Source of the DNA: Streptomyces sp. NBC_01485
Lineage (GTDB): Bacteria; Actinomycetota; Actinomycetes; Streptomycetales; Streptomycetaceae
Length of the DNA stretch: 64,000 nt
Direction of reading: 5' to 3'
Assembly (NCBI RefSeq): GCF_036227125.1
Contig: NZ_CP109435.1
Location: 930,001 to 994,000, forward strand
The notes beneath the pieces are model-generated. The model did not search any database. It was not told the origin of the DNA and saw only the letters and a list, made by a program, of their open reading frames with translations. Shown piece after piece: positions 44,406 through 59,829 of the stretch (position 1 is the first letter of the stretch; every line of letters begins with the position of its first letter). A program made the translations under genes and the position numbers.

Positions 44406-46679
44406 TCAGCGGGCGGGGCGGTGGTCGTCGACGGTGAGCCGGATCAGGGCCCGTGCCTCGTCCAGCGCCGCCGTCACCTCCTCGGGGCCCGGACGGCACG
44501 CGATGACGTGCCCGATCCGGTCGCCCGCGCTGCGCGCGCGCCGGATCACGGCGCCGGGCGCGGCGGTGACGGTGACCGCCTCGACGCCGTCCACGGCCGC
44601 CGCCTGCGGTACGCCGTCCACGGCGTCGAGGACCCCGTCGGCGTCGGCGAGCAGGAACTGGATGCCCGCGTGGGCCCCGTGGAGGGGTTTGAGGTCGGGC
44701 GCCAGGCCGATCGCGGCCTTGAGCTGCTGTTCGAGCAGGTCGACGCCGCAGGCCAGCCGGACGAGTTCGGGGATCATGCCGCCCGCGGGGCGCGGGTTGA
44801 TCTCGACCACGGCCGGTCCCCCGGCGGTCAGCTTCACCTCGGTGTGGGTGGCGCCGAGCCGGATGCCGGCCGCGTCCAGGGCGGCCGTCACCGTCTCGGT
44901 GACGTGCTGCGCCGTACCGGCCGGGAGCGGTGCGGGGAAGAGGTGGCGGTGCTCCACGAAGTGGGGTGAGCCGGTCACGGACTTGGCGGTGATGCCGACG
45001 CATTCCACCTGGTCGTCCCGGCTGAACATCTCCACGCTGTACTCGGGGCCGTCCAGGTACTCCTCGACGAGGACGGTCCGCGCGGTCGGCATCCCCCGGG
45101 CGTTGGTGGTGACGGCGAGGATCCGCTCGGTCTGGGCGACGGCCTCCGCCTCGTCGGCGCAGAGCAGGACGTTGACCGAGCCCGAGTCGTCGGCGGGCTT
45201 GACCACGCACGGCAGCCCGGTCCGGGCGACGGCCGCGGCGACCTCGCCGGGCGCGCGCACCACCGCGTACCGGGGCTGGGGCACGCCGGCGCGGTCCAGC
45301 AGCGCGCGCAGGGCCGCCTTGTCGCGGCAGGCGGTCACCGCCTCGGGCGGGTTGCCGGGCAGGCCGAGCCAGCGGGCCAGCCTTGCGGCGGCGGGGACGT
45401 AGAAGTCGCTGGTGGTGGTGATCCCGGCGATCTCCTCGCGGCGGAAGCGGTCCTGGACCGCGGCCCGCAGCGCGGCGTCGGAGTTGGTGTCGCAGCGGAT
45501 CACCTCGGCTCCGGTGGCCTCCAGTCCCCGGTAGCGGCCGGGGTCGCCGGTCAGCAGGACGGGCGCGGCCCCGAGCCGGTCTCGCGCGAGGTCGAGGGCG
45601 AGCATGCCGGTGCCGGTGGTGTTGGACTCGACGAAGACGAGGTGGCGGCGCAGGTCGGCGGGGGTGCGGTAGGACTGCCGGGACCAGGTCGCGACGGCGG
45701 TCCCGGCGGGTACGACGGCCGGCCGGCCGGCGGCCGGCAGCGCGCGCAGGCCGTGGTCGTCCCAGTGCTCGTCGCTGTAGACGGTGTCGGCGTAGCGGTC
45801 GCCCCGGTCGGGCAGGATGCCGACGATGCGGGAGCCGCGCTCGGCCCGCCGGGCCAGGTCGCCGAGGACGCGGTACACGGAGCCGGAGGTGTTGCCGCCG
45901 AAGATCTGCTGTTCGCGGGCGAGTTCGCGGGTGGCGGCGAACGCCTCGTGGTCGTTGAGCCAGTGGACCTCGTCCACGAGGGAGCGGTCGAGGTTCTTCG
46001 GCAGCAGGCTGTTGCCGAGGCCGCTCTGCAGCCGCTGCGGCACGTCGGGCTGACCGAACAGGGCGCTGCCGACGCAGTCGACGCCGACGACGCGCACGGC
46101 GGGCAGGGTCTCGCGCAGCGCCCGGCCGGTCCCGCACAGCGAGCCGCCGCTGCCGACGGCGCCGACGAGGGCGTCGATGTGGCCGAGGTCGTCGAGGAGT
46201 TCACGCGCGAGGTCGCGGTAGGCGCCGGGGTTGTCGGGGTTGGTGTACTGCTGGGGCCAGAAGGCGCCGGGCAGTTCTTCCATCAGTTCCGCGAGGCGTT
46301 CCAGCCGGGCGGACTGCCAGCCGTGGCTGGTCATCGCGTCGACGACGTGCACACGGCAGCCCAGGGCGCGCAGTTTGGCCAGTGTGACGGGGTCGATGCG
46401 CGGGTCGGTGACGATGTGCACCTCGTGACCGAGGGAGCGGCCGACGAGGGCGACGCCGAGCGCCATGGTGCCGGAGGAGCTCTCCACCACGGGGGCGTCG
46501 GGGCGCAGGATGCCGAGCCGTCTGGCCTCCAGGACGATGTTGCGGGCGACCCGGTCCTTCATCGCGAACAGGTTCTGGAGCTCCAGCTTGGCGTAGACCT
46601 CCACCCCGCGTTCCGCGCCGAGGCGCAGCCGGACGAGCGGCGTGCGGCCGATCGCGTCGGTCAGCGTGTCGAACAGCAT
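44406..46679 (-). CDS. Fusion of a cysteine-synthase-like PLP enzyme and an ATP-grasp domain
   Basis: The product has 757 residues. Residues 1-330 are a fold-type II PLP domain of the CysK/SbnA kind (LTDAIGRTPLVRLRL, LELQNLFAMKDRVARNI with PLP Lys41, VVESSSGTMALG, GAVGSGGSLCGTGRAL). Residues about 345-757 are an ATP-grasp domain (FVESNTTGTGMLALD, LPCVVKPADDSGSVNVLLC, VLVEEYLDGPEYSVEMF, AVVEINPRPAGGMIPELV). The PLP part is expected to replace the phosphate of O-phospho-Thr or -Ser by an amino group donor such as Asp. With the kinase (46682) and lyase (47668) this gives a 2,3-diamino acid, as proposed for 2,3-diaminobutyrate in the friulimicin and pacidamycin clusters. The task of the ATP-grasp part is unknown; carboxylate-amine ligation is the family chemistry. 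Only 2 bp separate it from the kinase gene. Confidence 0.88.
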   Translation of the reverse strand: MLFDTLTDAIGRTPLVRLRLGAERGVEVYAKLELQNLFAMKDRVARNIVLEARRLGILRPDAPVVESSSGTMALGVALVGRSLGHEVHIVTDPRIDPVTLAKLRALGCRVHVVDAMTSHGWQSARLERLAELMEELPGAFWPQQYTNPDNPGAYRDLARELLDDLGHIDALVGAVGSGGSLCGTGRALRETLPAVRVVGVDCVGSALFGQPDVPQRLQSGLGNSLLPKNLDRSLVDEVHWLNDHEAFAATRELAREQQIFGGNTSGSVYRVLGDLARRAERGSRIVGILPDRGDRYADTVYSDEHWDDHGLRALPAAGRPAVVPAGTAVATWSRQSYRTPADLRRHLVFVESNTTGTGMLALDLARDRLGAAPVLLTGDPGRYRGLEATGAEVIRCDTNSDAALRAAVQDRFRREEIAGITTTSDFYVPAAARLARWLGLPGNPPEAVTACRDKAALRALLDRAGVPQPRYAVVRAPGEVAAAVARTGLPCVVKPADDSGSVNVLLCADEAEAVAQTERILAVTTNARGMPTARTVLVEEYLDGPEYSVEMFSRDDQVECVGITAKSVTGSPHFVEHRHLFPAPLPAGTAQHVTETVTAALDAAGIRLGATHTEVKLTAGGPAVVEINPRPAGGMIPELVRLACGVDLLEQQLKAAIGLAPDLKPLHGAHAGIQFLLADADGVLDAVDGVPQAAAVDGVEAVTVTAAPGAVIRRARSAGDRIGHVIACRPGPEEVTAALDEARALIRLTVDDHRPAR

Positions 46680-46681
46680 GC

Positions 46682-47668
46682 TCAGATCTCCAGTCGGTGG
46701 GTGGTGGGGGCGGCGGCCTGTGTCGCCGGGTGCGGGCCGGGGGCCCAGTCGTCCCCGGCGCCCAGGGCGCGGTGGACGGACACCTCGCCGCCGAGCGGGG
46801 CGCAGCCGGCCCGGATGTGCTCCGCCTTGCCGTCGAGTTCGGGGTCCTGGGCGTCGAGGAGGACGCCGAGCAGGGTGCCGCTGTGGGCGAGGACCAGGCC
46901 GTGGCCGTCGACCTCGCGGCACAGCGCGCGCAGTTCGGCGAACCCGGCGCGGGCGCGCCTGCGGCCGTTGAGTTCCGCGCTGCGGGTGGCGGCCTCGCCG
47001 ACGGCGGGCAGGTCGCCCGTGGCGACGGCGCCGGTCAGCCGGTCCAGGAGCCGGGCGTACTCGTGCCGTTCGGCGGTCCCGATGGCCTTCGCGGTCCGGT
47101 TGTGGGCGACGGTGTCGACCTGTCCGCCCTCGTCGTGGGCCACGAGGGCGAGCGGGGGCAGCGTGCCGAGTCTGCGGCGGAGCCGTACGGCCCGGTGGTG
47201 GAAGCAGACGATCTCGTCGTACATCACGCCGTCGGCCGGTTCGACGCCGCGCAGGAACGCCTCGGTCTGCGCCGGGGTGAACGTCCGCCCGAAGGCGGCG
47301 CCGACGGCCCGCACGGTGGCGACGAGGTCGGCGGAGGAGCTGGCCATGCCTTTGCCCTCGGGCAGGTCGCCGCCGAGTTCCAGCAGTCCGCCGCCGGTCT
47401 CGCCGAGCGCGGCCAGGACGGCTTCGGCGACGCGCCGGGACTTGCCCTTGTGCCCGGGCACGACCCGCACCGCCCTCTCCTCGGGGGCGGGACGGAAGAC
47501 GGCGGTGGCCCAGCGGGCGAGCGGGAAGGTGACCAGGAAGTCGCTGTCGGGGGCGGGCAGGGCGCCCTGGAGCAGCTCGCCGAAGGTGCCGAAGGCGTGC
47601 CCGGTCCCGGTGCGCGGCGCCACGGCGGGGGCGGGGGCGGCCAGGCCGCTCAGCGAGGCCGGAGGCAT
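46682..47668 (-). CDS. GHMP kinase, probable L-threonine or L-serine kinase
   Basis: The product has 328 residues. Early GTFGELLQGALP and the ATP loop LPEGKGMASSSADLVATVRAVG near residues 103-120 are the GHMP motifs in the form seen in PduX-type L-threonine kinases. A C-terminal motif region (LVLAHSGTLLGVLLD) closes the fold. It would make O-phospho-L-Thr (or -Ser), the activated substrate for the PLP enzyme encoded next. The ATG at 47668 shares its A with the TGA of the lyase gene (TGATG), so translation is coupled. In the friulimicin and pacidamycin clusters a similar kinase belongs to the 2,3-diaminobutyrate set. Substrate choice is inferred. Confidence 0.85.
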   Translation of the reverse strand: MPPASLSGLAAPAPAVAPRTGTGHAFGTFGELLQGALPAPDSDFLVTFPLARWATAVFRPAPEERAVRVVPGHKGKSRRVAEAVLAALGETGGGLLELGGDLPEGKGMASSSADLVATVRAVGAAFGRTFTPAQTEAFLRGVEPADGVMYDEIVCFHHRAVRLRRRLGTLPPLALVAHDEGGQVDTVAHNRTAKAIGTAERHEYARLLDRLTGAVATGDLPAVGEAATRSAELNGRRRARAGFAELRALCREVDGHGLVLAHSGTLLGVLLDAQDPELDGKAEHIRAGCAPLGGEVSVHRALGAGDDWAPGPHPATQAAAPTTHRLEI

Positions 47669-49227
47669 CAGCGCTCCCCCGCCCGCGGCCGGCGGCCGGA
47701 TCCCGCGCCGACCGGTTCCCGGGGTGCCGGTTCCAGTGCGCGGGCCGTCTCGGCCGTACCCGCGCGAACGGCCTCGGACCGCCGCTCCCAGGCGGCGCGC
47801 AGCTCCTCGTGGGCGTCCCGCTGGGCGCGCAGCGCCTCCCGTACGGCGTCGGGGCGGGCCGAGCCGTCGGAGACCAGGCGGTCGAGGCCGCGGTCCACGT
47901 CGAAGGCGTCGGCGAGCAGTCCCGCCGGGTCGGCGAGGGTCAGCGCGTGCTCGGCGGCGGCCCGGGTCAGCAGGTCCGGCTCGCCGGGGTGGGGCGGCGC
48001 CCCGGCCCCGGCGGCGCTCACGATGTACTTCCCGGCGACGACCTGCGCGGTCCGCCACGGCACGCCCTCGGTGAGGGTGAGGGCGTTGGCGAGGCTGAAG
48101 CCGCCCAGGTACTCGCGCTCGCACACCGCGCGCATGCGGTCGGCGCGGAAGCCGACGCGGCGCATCACCTCGGTGAGCAGCCGGACCGTGCCGTGCGCCG
48201 AGTCGAACGCGGCCAGGACGTGCGTGCCGGCCTCCTTGGAGACCTCCACCAGGTTGCAGAAGGGGGTGTTGCGCTGGCCGAGCAGGACGTCGGCGTGGAA
48301 GGCGGTCAGGTGGGCGGTGCGGCCCCGGATCCGTTCCAGGACGGGGTAGTTCTTCTTCTGCGGCATCGCCGAGGAGATGCCGGACAGCTCGTCGGGCAGT
48401 TCGATGAAGCCGTACTCGCTGCCGCCCCAGGTGAGCAGGTCGGTGGCGAAGCGGCTCAGGGCGGCGCCGAGCAGGCTGAGTTCGGCGGTGGCCTCGGCGC
48501 TCCAGCGGCGGGAGGCGACCGCGGTGAGGGCGTTGGGCTGCGGGCGGTCGAAGCCCAGCATGCGGGCCATCCGGGTGCGGTTCCAGGGCAGTTCCTGTCC
48601 GGCCATCGCCCCGGCGCCGAGCGGGCAGGCGTTCATCCCGTCGTAGGTGTGCAGCAGCCGCCGCTGGGTGTGCAGCAACTGCTCGGCGAGGGCGGCGAGG
48701 TGGAAGCCGGGGGTGATGATCTGCGCGGCCTGGAAGTGCGTGTAGCCGGGCATGGGCAGCTCGCGGTTCTCCTCGGCGCGTTCGAGGACGACGGAGCACA
48801 GGTCCAGCAGGGCGGTGGCGAGCCGTGCGACCTGGTCGCGGCCGAACATCGCCTGCGCGCAGGCCTGGAGGTCGTTGCGGCTGCGGTCGACGTGCCAGCG
48901 CGCGACCGGTGCCGGCAGCCCGGCCTCGACGTGGCGTTCGAGGGCGAAGGCTATGTCCGACATGTTGGCGTCGGGCCGGGCGGTGAGGGTCTCGGGGCCC
49001 GCCTCGTCCAGGAGGTCGGCGACGGAGCGGGCCTCGGCCGCGCTGAGCAGGCCCATGCGGGCGTACTCGGCCGCCAGGGTCTTCTCGATGGCGAGGTAGT
49101 GGCCCAGCAGGTGGCGGACCTCGAACCGGAACTGCGGGGCGAGCACTTCGTCGTGCAGCAGGTCGCTCGGCCCGCCGCGGATGCGGCCGCTGAGTTCGGC
49201 GGCGGGCGCCGGGGGCTGGCTCGTCAC
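47668..49227 (-). CDS. Argininosuccinate-lyase-like enzyme of the fumarase/aspartase superfamily
   Basis: The product has 519 residues. The superfamily signature SGISSAMPQKKNYPVLE (GSSxMPxKxN type) is near residue 286, HVDRSRNDLQAC near 112 matches the substrate Arg/Asn segment, and PMPGYTHFQAAQ near 160 carries the active His. This is the layout of argininosuccinate lyase. A housekeeping ArgH would sit with arg genes, not in an NRPS operon. Here it probably cleaves an N-succinyl adduct made by the PLP enzyme, releasing fumarate and leaving the new amino group of a 2,3-diamino acid. The C-terminal 50 residues are Arg/Ala-rich and outside the core. The ATG at 49227 starts 73 bp after the large NRPS gene. 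Confidence 0.87.
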   Translation of the reverse strand: MTSQPPAPAAELSGRIRGGPSDLLHDEVLAPQFRFEVRHLLGHYLAIEKTLAAEYARMGLLSAAEARSVADLLDEAGPETLTARPDANMSDIAFALERHVEAGLPAPVARWHVDRSRNDLQACAQAMFGRDQVARLATALLDLCSVVLERAEENRELPMPGYTHFQAAQIITPGFHLAALAEQLLHTQRRLLHTYDGMNACPLGAGAMAGQELPWNRTRMARMLGFDRPQPNALTAVASRRWSAEATAELSLLGAALSRFATDLLTWGGSEYGFIELPDELSGISSAMPQKKNYPVLERIRGRTAHLTAFHADVLLGQRNTPFCNLVEVSKEAGTHVLAAFDSAHGTVRLLTEVMRRVGFRADRMRAVCEREYLGGFSLANALTLTEGVPWRTAQVVAGKYIVSAAGAGAPPHPGEPDLLTRAAAEHALTLADPAGLLADAFDVDRGLDRLVSDGSARPDAVREALRAQRDAHEELRAAWERRSEAVRAGTAETARALEPAPREPVGAGSGRRPRAGER

Positions 49228-49300
49228 TGTGATGGTGTCCGTTCCGTGGTGTGGGGTGGTCGTGGTGCGCGGGAAGGGGCGGCCGGTGCGGCGTCCGGGA

Positions 49301-56710
<7,410 letters not shown>

Positions 56711-56754
56711 GACGACTCCCTCGACCGTCACGCCTTTTCTGACGCGCGGCTCCA

Positions 56755-56773
56755 ATTCACCTGCTGGGTGAAT
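56755..56773. promoter_or_regulatory. Inverted repeat in the NRPS leader, candidate operator
   Basis: ATTCACC at 56755-56761 and GGTGAAT at 56767-56773 are perfect arms with a 5-bp centre. They lie 45 to 63 bp upstream of the TTG start, just downstream of the candidate promoter. It may be a binding site for one of the cluster regulators. Confidence 0.4.
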
Positions 56774-56776
56774 CCC

Positions 56777-56805
56777 ACGCTAGGCGCGCACCGCGTTTCG
56801 AATAA
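56777..56805 (-). promoter_or_regulatory. Candidate promoter of the NRPS operon
   Basis: On the minus strand TTATTC (plus-strand 56800-56805) is followed after 17 bp by TAGCGT (56777-56782). The -10 fits loosely and the -35 is poor, as expected of an activated promoter. It would drive the whole operon down to 32728. Confidence 0.3.
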
Positions 56806-57172
56806 GTCCCGACCTGCCGGTCCCCGGAACCCGTGACACCGAGCCCCACCCCACCGCTGACGGACCAGCACCACGAAGATCAGGCCAGGCGCAGCAGGTT
56901 GGCGGTCGTCTCGACGACCGGGGTGTAGCGGCCGGTCTCGACCTCGCACCGGACGAGGCGGCCTCAGCGAGCTGAACCCAGAGAGTTCAGCGGCTCCCGG
57001 TCCGACAACAAGGGCCACCCGGAGTCTCCCCGGGTGGCCCTGGCGGTCGTGGTGTTCCTGGTGGCCCTGGTGTTCCTGGTTGCGGCGGGTCAGGCCTCGC
57101 GCAGTCGGCTGGAGGCCGACACTGCGAGGGGGCAGTGGCCGGTCTCTTCAGTCAGTGGCCGTTTCTCTTCGG
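56806..57172. other. Gene-free spacer between gnd and the NRPS operon
   Basis: No complete gene is seen in this 367-bp stretch. On the minus strand at about 56880-56970 a frame reads RLVRCEVETGRYTPVVETTANLLRLA and then stops, possibly the tail of a lost gene. A strong hairpin lies at 57011-57041. Short imperfect repeats (TTCAGTCAGTGGCCG, TTCGGTCAGTGGCTG) occur at about 57147-57182. Confidence 0.5.
57011..57041 (-). terminator. Terminator between gnd and the NRPS operon
   Basis: AGGGCCACCCGG at 57011-57022 pairs perfectly with 57030-57041 around a 7-nt loop. On the minus strand it follows gnd and precedes the NRPS promoter, so it should insulate the cluster from gnd transcription. Confidence 0.75.
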
Positions 57173-58630
57173 TCAGTGGCTGGAGCCCTCCGTCTCGGTC
57201 TCGGTGCGGTCGCCGGACCACAGGGTGTGGAACGTGCCCTCCTTGTCCGTGCGCCGGTAGGTGTGGGCGCCGAAGAAGTCGCGTTGCCCCTGGATGAGCG
57301 CGGCGGGGAGCCGCTCGGCGGCCAGCGAGTCGTAGTAGCTCAGTGCGGAGCTGAAGCCCGGGACCGGCACCCCGGAGAGTGCGGCGGTGGCGACGATGCG
57401 ACGCCAGGCGGCCTCTCCCTCGGCGACGGCCTGCGCGAAGTACGGGGCTTCGAGCAGCGTCGCGATGTCCGGATTCTCGGTGTACGCCTCCGCGATGCGG
57501 TTGAGGAAGCGGGCGCGGATGATGCAGCCGCCGCGCCAGATCTTGGCGATGGCGTCCTTGTGGATGTCCCAGCCGTACTTCTCGGCGCCGGCGATGATGG
57601 CGTCGAAGCCCTGCGCGTAGGCGACGACCTTCGAGGCGTAGAGGGCCTTGGCGACGTCCTCCGCGAAGCCGGAGGCGGAGTCCACCTTCTGTACGTCCGG
57701 GCGGGACGTGACCAGCCGTCGCACCGCCGCCCGCTGCGCCGGCTTCGAGGAGACGGCGCGGGCGAACACCGCTTCGGCGATGCCGCCCACCGGGATGCCG
57801 AGGTCGAGGGCGTTCTGCACGGTCCACACGCCGGTGCCCTTGGAGCCGGCCTGGTCCAGGACGACGTCCACGAACGGCTGTCCGGTCGTGGCGTCGACCT
57901 GGCGCAGGATCTCCGCGGTGATCTCGATGAGGTAGGACTCGAGCGGGCCCTTGTTCCACTCGGCGAAGGTGTCGGCGATGGCCTGCGGCTGGAGCCCGCC
58001 CACCGTCCGCAGCAGGTCGTAGGCCTCGCCGATCAACTGCATGTCGGCGTACTCGATGCCGTTGTGGATCATCTTGACGAAGTGGCCGGCGCCGTCGGTG
58101 CCCACGTGCGTGACGCAGGGCTCGCCCTCGGCGACCGCGGCGATCGACGCGAGGATCGGCCCGAGGGTCTCGTAGGACTCGGCGGAGCCGCCCGGCATGA
58201 TCGACGGGCCGTTGAGCGCTCCCTCCTCGCCGCCGGAGATGCCGACGCCGGCGAAGTGGATGCCGGTGGGGGCCATCCGCTGCTCACGGGCGATGGTGTC
58301 CTGGAAGTTCGCGTTGCCGCCGTCGACGATGATGTCGCCGGGCTCGAAGCGCTCGGCGAGCTGGTCGATGACCGCGTCCGTGCCCGCTCCCGCCTGCACC
58401 ATGATGATCGCGGTACGCGGCCTGGCCAGTGACGCGACGAACTCGTCGATCGACGCGGCGGCGACGAAGCCCGCCTCGGGGTGCCCGTCGACGAGTTCTT
58501 CGGTACGGGCGTGGGTGCGGTTGTAGACGGCGACGGTGTTGCCCTCGCGGGAGGCGAGGTTGCGCGCCAGGTTCGACCCCATCACCGCCAGCCCGACGAC
58601 GCCGATGTTCGCCACTGCGCTGGTGTTCAT
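57173..58630 (-). CDS. gnd: 6-phosphogluconate dehydrogenase, decarboxylating
   Basis: The enzyme oxidises 6-phosphogluconate to ribulose 5-phosphate and CO2 with NADP+. The product has 485 residues, as for the long homodimeric form. N-terminal IGVVGLAVMGSNLARNLA is the Rossmann Gly motif, and VYNRTHARTEEL with NRT favours NADP+. FAGVGISGGEEGALNGPSIMPGG and GHFVKMIHNGIEYADMQ carry the substrate-binding and catalytic Lys and Glu/His-Asn. DQAGSKGTGVWT and IQGQRDFFGAHTYRR complete the family signatures. A truncated zinc dehydrogenase gene of idonate type lies just upstream on the same strand, recalling gluconate/idonate operons. It ends before the terminator at 57011. Confidence 0.96.
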   Translation of the reverse strand: MNTSAVANIGVVGLAVMGSNLARNLASREGNTVAVYNRTHARTEELVDGHPEAGFVAAASIDEFVASLARPRTAIIMVQAGAGTDAVIDQLAERFEPGDIIVDGGNANFQDTIAREQRMAPTGIHFAGVGISGGEEGALNGPSIMPGGSAESYETLGPILASIAAVAEGEPCVTHVGTDGAGHFVKMIHNGIEYADMQLIGEAYDLLRTVGGLQPQAIADTFAEWNKGPLESYLIEITAEILRQVDATTGQPFVDVVLDQAGSKGTGVWTVQNALDLGIPVGGIAEAVFARAVSSKPAQRAAVRRLVTSRPDVQKVDSASGFAEDVAKALYASKVVAYAQGFDAIIAGAEKYGWDIHKDAIAKIWRGGCIIRARFLNRIAEAYTENPDIATLLEAPYFAQAVAEGEAAWRRIVATAALSGVPVPGFSSALSYYDSLAAERLPAALIQGQRDFFGAHTYRRTDKEGTFHTLWSGDRTETETEGSSH

Positions 58631-58678
58631 CCAGGGACCTCTTTCGATCAGTTCAGTCGGTCGGTCAGTCGCTCAGTC

Positions 58679-58713
58679 TGTATCAGTGACTTGTATCAGT
58701 GACTCTGTATCAG
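58679..58713. repeat. Tandem 13-bp repeat upstream of gnd
   Basis: TGTATCAGTGACT occurs twice in tandem (58679-58691, 58692-58704), followed by a partial third copy that overlaps the stop codon of the dehydrogenase remnant. It lies 49 bp or more upstream of the gnd start. Possible binding sites or slippage. Confidence 0.7.
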
Positions 58714-59205
58714 AACGTGAGGAGTACTTTGCCCGAGACCGAGGCGTCGGCGGCGACGGTGAAGGCCTTCAGTGCGTCGTCGAGTTCGAAGGTGTGGGTG
58801 ACGACCGGGCCGACGGCCAGGGTTCCGTCGGCCATGGCCGCGATGACGTGGTCGATCTCGTCGTTGAACCGGAACGAGCCGACCAGGCGCAGTTCCCGGG
58901 TGATGGCGTGCGCGATCGGCACGGGCTGGTCGCCGCCCGGCAGCAGTCCGACCATGACCACGGTTGCGCCCCGGGTGGCGCCGGCGATGGCGGAGGCGAG
59001 ACCGCGGTGGTTGCCGGAGGACTCGATCACCACGTCGGCGTCCACGGCGGCGATGCCTTCGGCGTCACCGGCGTGCAGCGTGCGCGTCGCGCCGACGGCG
59101 GTGGCGATCTCGAGCGGCTTCGCGTGCAGGTCGACGGCCACGATCTCGGCGGCGCCGGCGCGCGCGGCCACCGCGACGGCGAGCGCGCCGATGGGCCCGG
59201 GCGGG
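58710..59205 (-). pseudogene. 5'-truncated zinc-type alcohol dehydrogenase (L-idonate 5-dehydrogenase-like)
   Basis: The frame reads GPIGALAVAVAARAGAAEIVAVDLHAKPLEIATAVGATRTLHAG and then DADVVIESSGNHRGLASAIAGATRGATVVMVGLLPGGDQPVPI, ending SGKVLLTF. This is the NAD-binding half of an MDR dehydrogenase, with the GxGxxG region reduced to GPIGA. The zinc-binding N-terminal 150 to 170 residues are missing, and upstream sequence is non-coding. Place beside gnd and family wording suggest IdnD. A start at 59171 would give only half of the NAD domain, so the gene is dead. Confidence 0.65.
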
Positions 59206-59377
59206 CAGTCCGGCCCGGCCGTACGGCGCTCCGCCGGAGGGCACGGGCCTCGTACCTCACCCCTCGGCCTTGCTCCCCGTACCTCGCGCCTCGGGCCTCC
59301 TCATGCGCGAGGTACGGATGCGTTCTAGGGTTGAGGGACATCCCCGGGCCCGGAAACTCCCAGGGAAGGCACGCATC

Positions 59378-59704
59378 ATGTCCACCGCATCGGAAACCCC
59401 TGTCCTGGACACCCTCGCCGCCATGACGGTCGACTCCGTCGAGCGCTGCGGGCTGGCCCCGGATCTGCTCATCCTCACGCGTATCGCGGCGCTCGCCGCC
59501 TCGGACGCCCCGCCCGTCTCCTACCTGGCGCATATCGACCCCGCGCTCAGGAGCGGCCTGACCGCCGAGCAGTTGCAGGACGTCCTGGTCGCCGTAGCGC
59601 CGATCGTGGGCACCGCCCGCGTCATGACGGCGGCGGGCAACATCGCCACGGCACTGGGCATCGCCATCGCCGTCGCCGATGCCGAGGTCCAGGCTCAGGG
59701 CTGA
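59378..59704 (+). CDS. Carboxymuconolactone-decarboxylase-like small protein
   Basis: The product has 108 residues (MSTASETPVLDTLAAMTVDSVERCGLAPDLLILTRIAALAASDAPPVSYLAHIDPALRSGLTAEQLQDVLVAVAPIVGTARVMTAAGNIATALG). The LTAEQLQDVLVAVAPIVGTARVMTA segment is the CMD/AhpD fold. The redox CxxC with nearby His of AhpD is absent, so it is not an alkyl-hydroperoxidase partner. AGGGAAGG lies 8 bp before the ATG at 59378. It is the first of three plus-strand genes, and its role is unknown. Confidence 0.8.
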   Translation: MSTASETPVLDTLAAMTVDSVERCGLAPDLLILTRIAALAASDAPPVSYLAHIDPALRSGLTAEQLQDVLVAVAPIVGTARVMTAAGNIATALGIAIAVADAEVQAQG

Positions 59705-59829
59705 CGGCAGCCACCCACCCGCCACGGAGCCGCCCTTCTGTCCGAGGCGCCCTGTGCCGGGCGTCCCCACGGCCGCCGGACCAGGCCGACCAGGCCCTAT
59801 GGCCGCCGGACCAGGCAGGAGGGTCTTCG

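Noticed and set aside
47668..49227. Housekeeping argininosuccinate lyase (argH)
   Set aside because: The fold and signature fit, but it lies in a coupled NRPS operon beside a threonine-type kinase and a PLP synthase, with no arginine genes nearby, so a pathway role is more likely.
56879..56970. Minus-strand frame ending RYTPVVETTANLLRLA before a stop
   Set aside because: It looks like the tail of a protein but is too short to assign and has no start. It is recorded only in the spacer entry.
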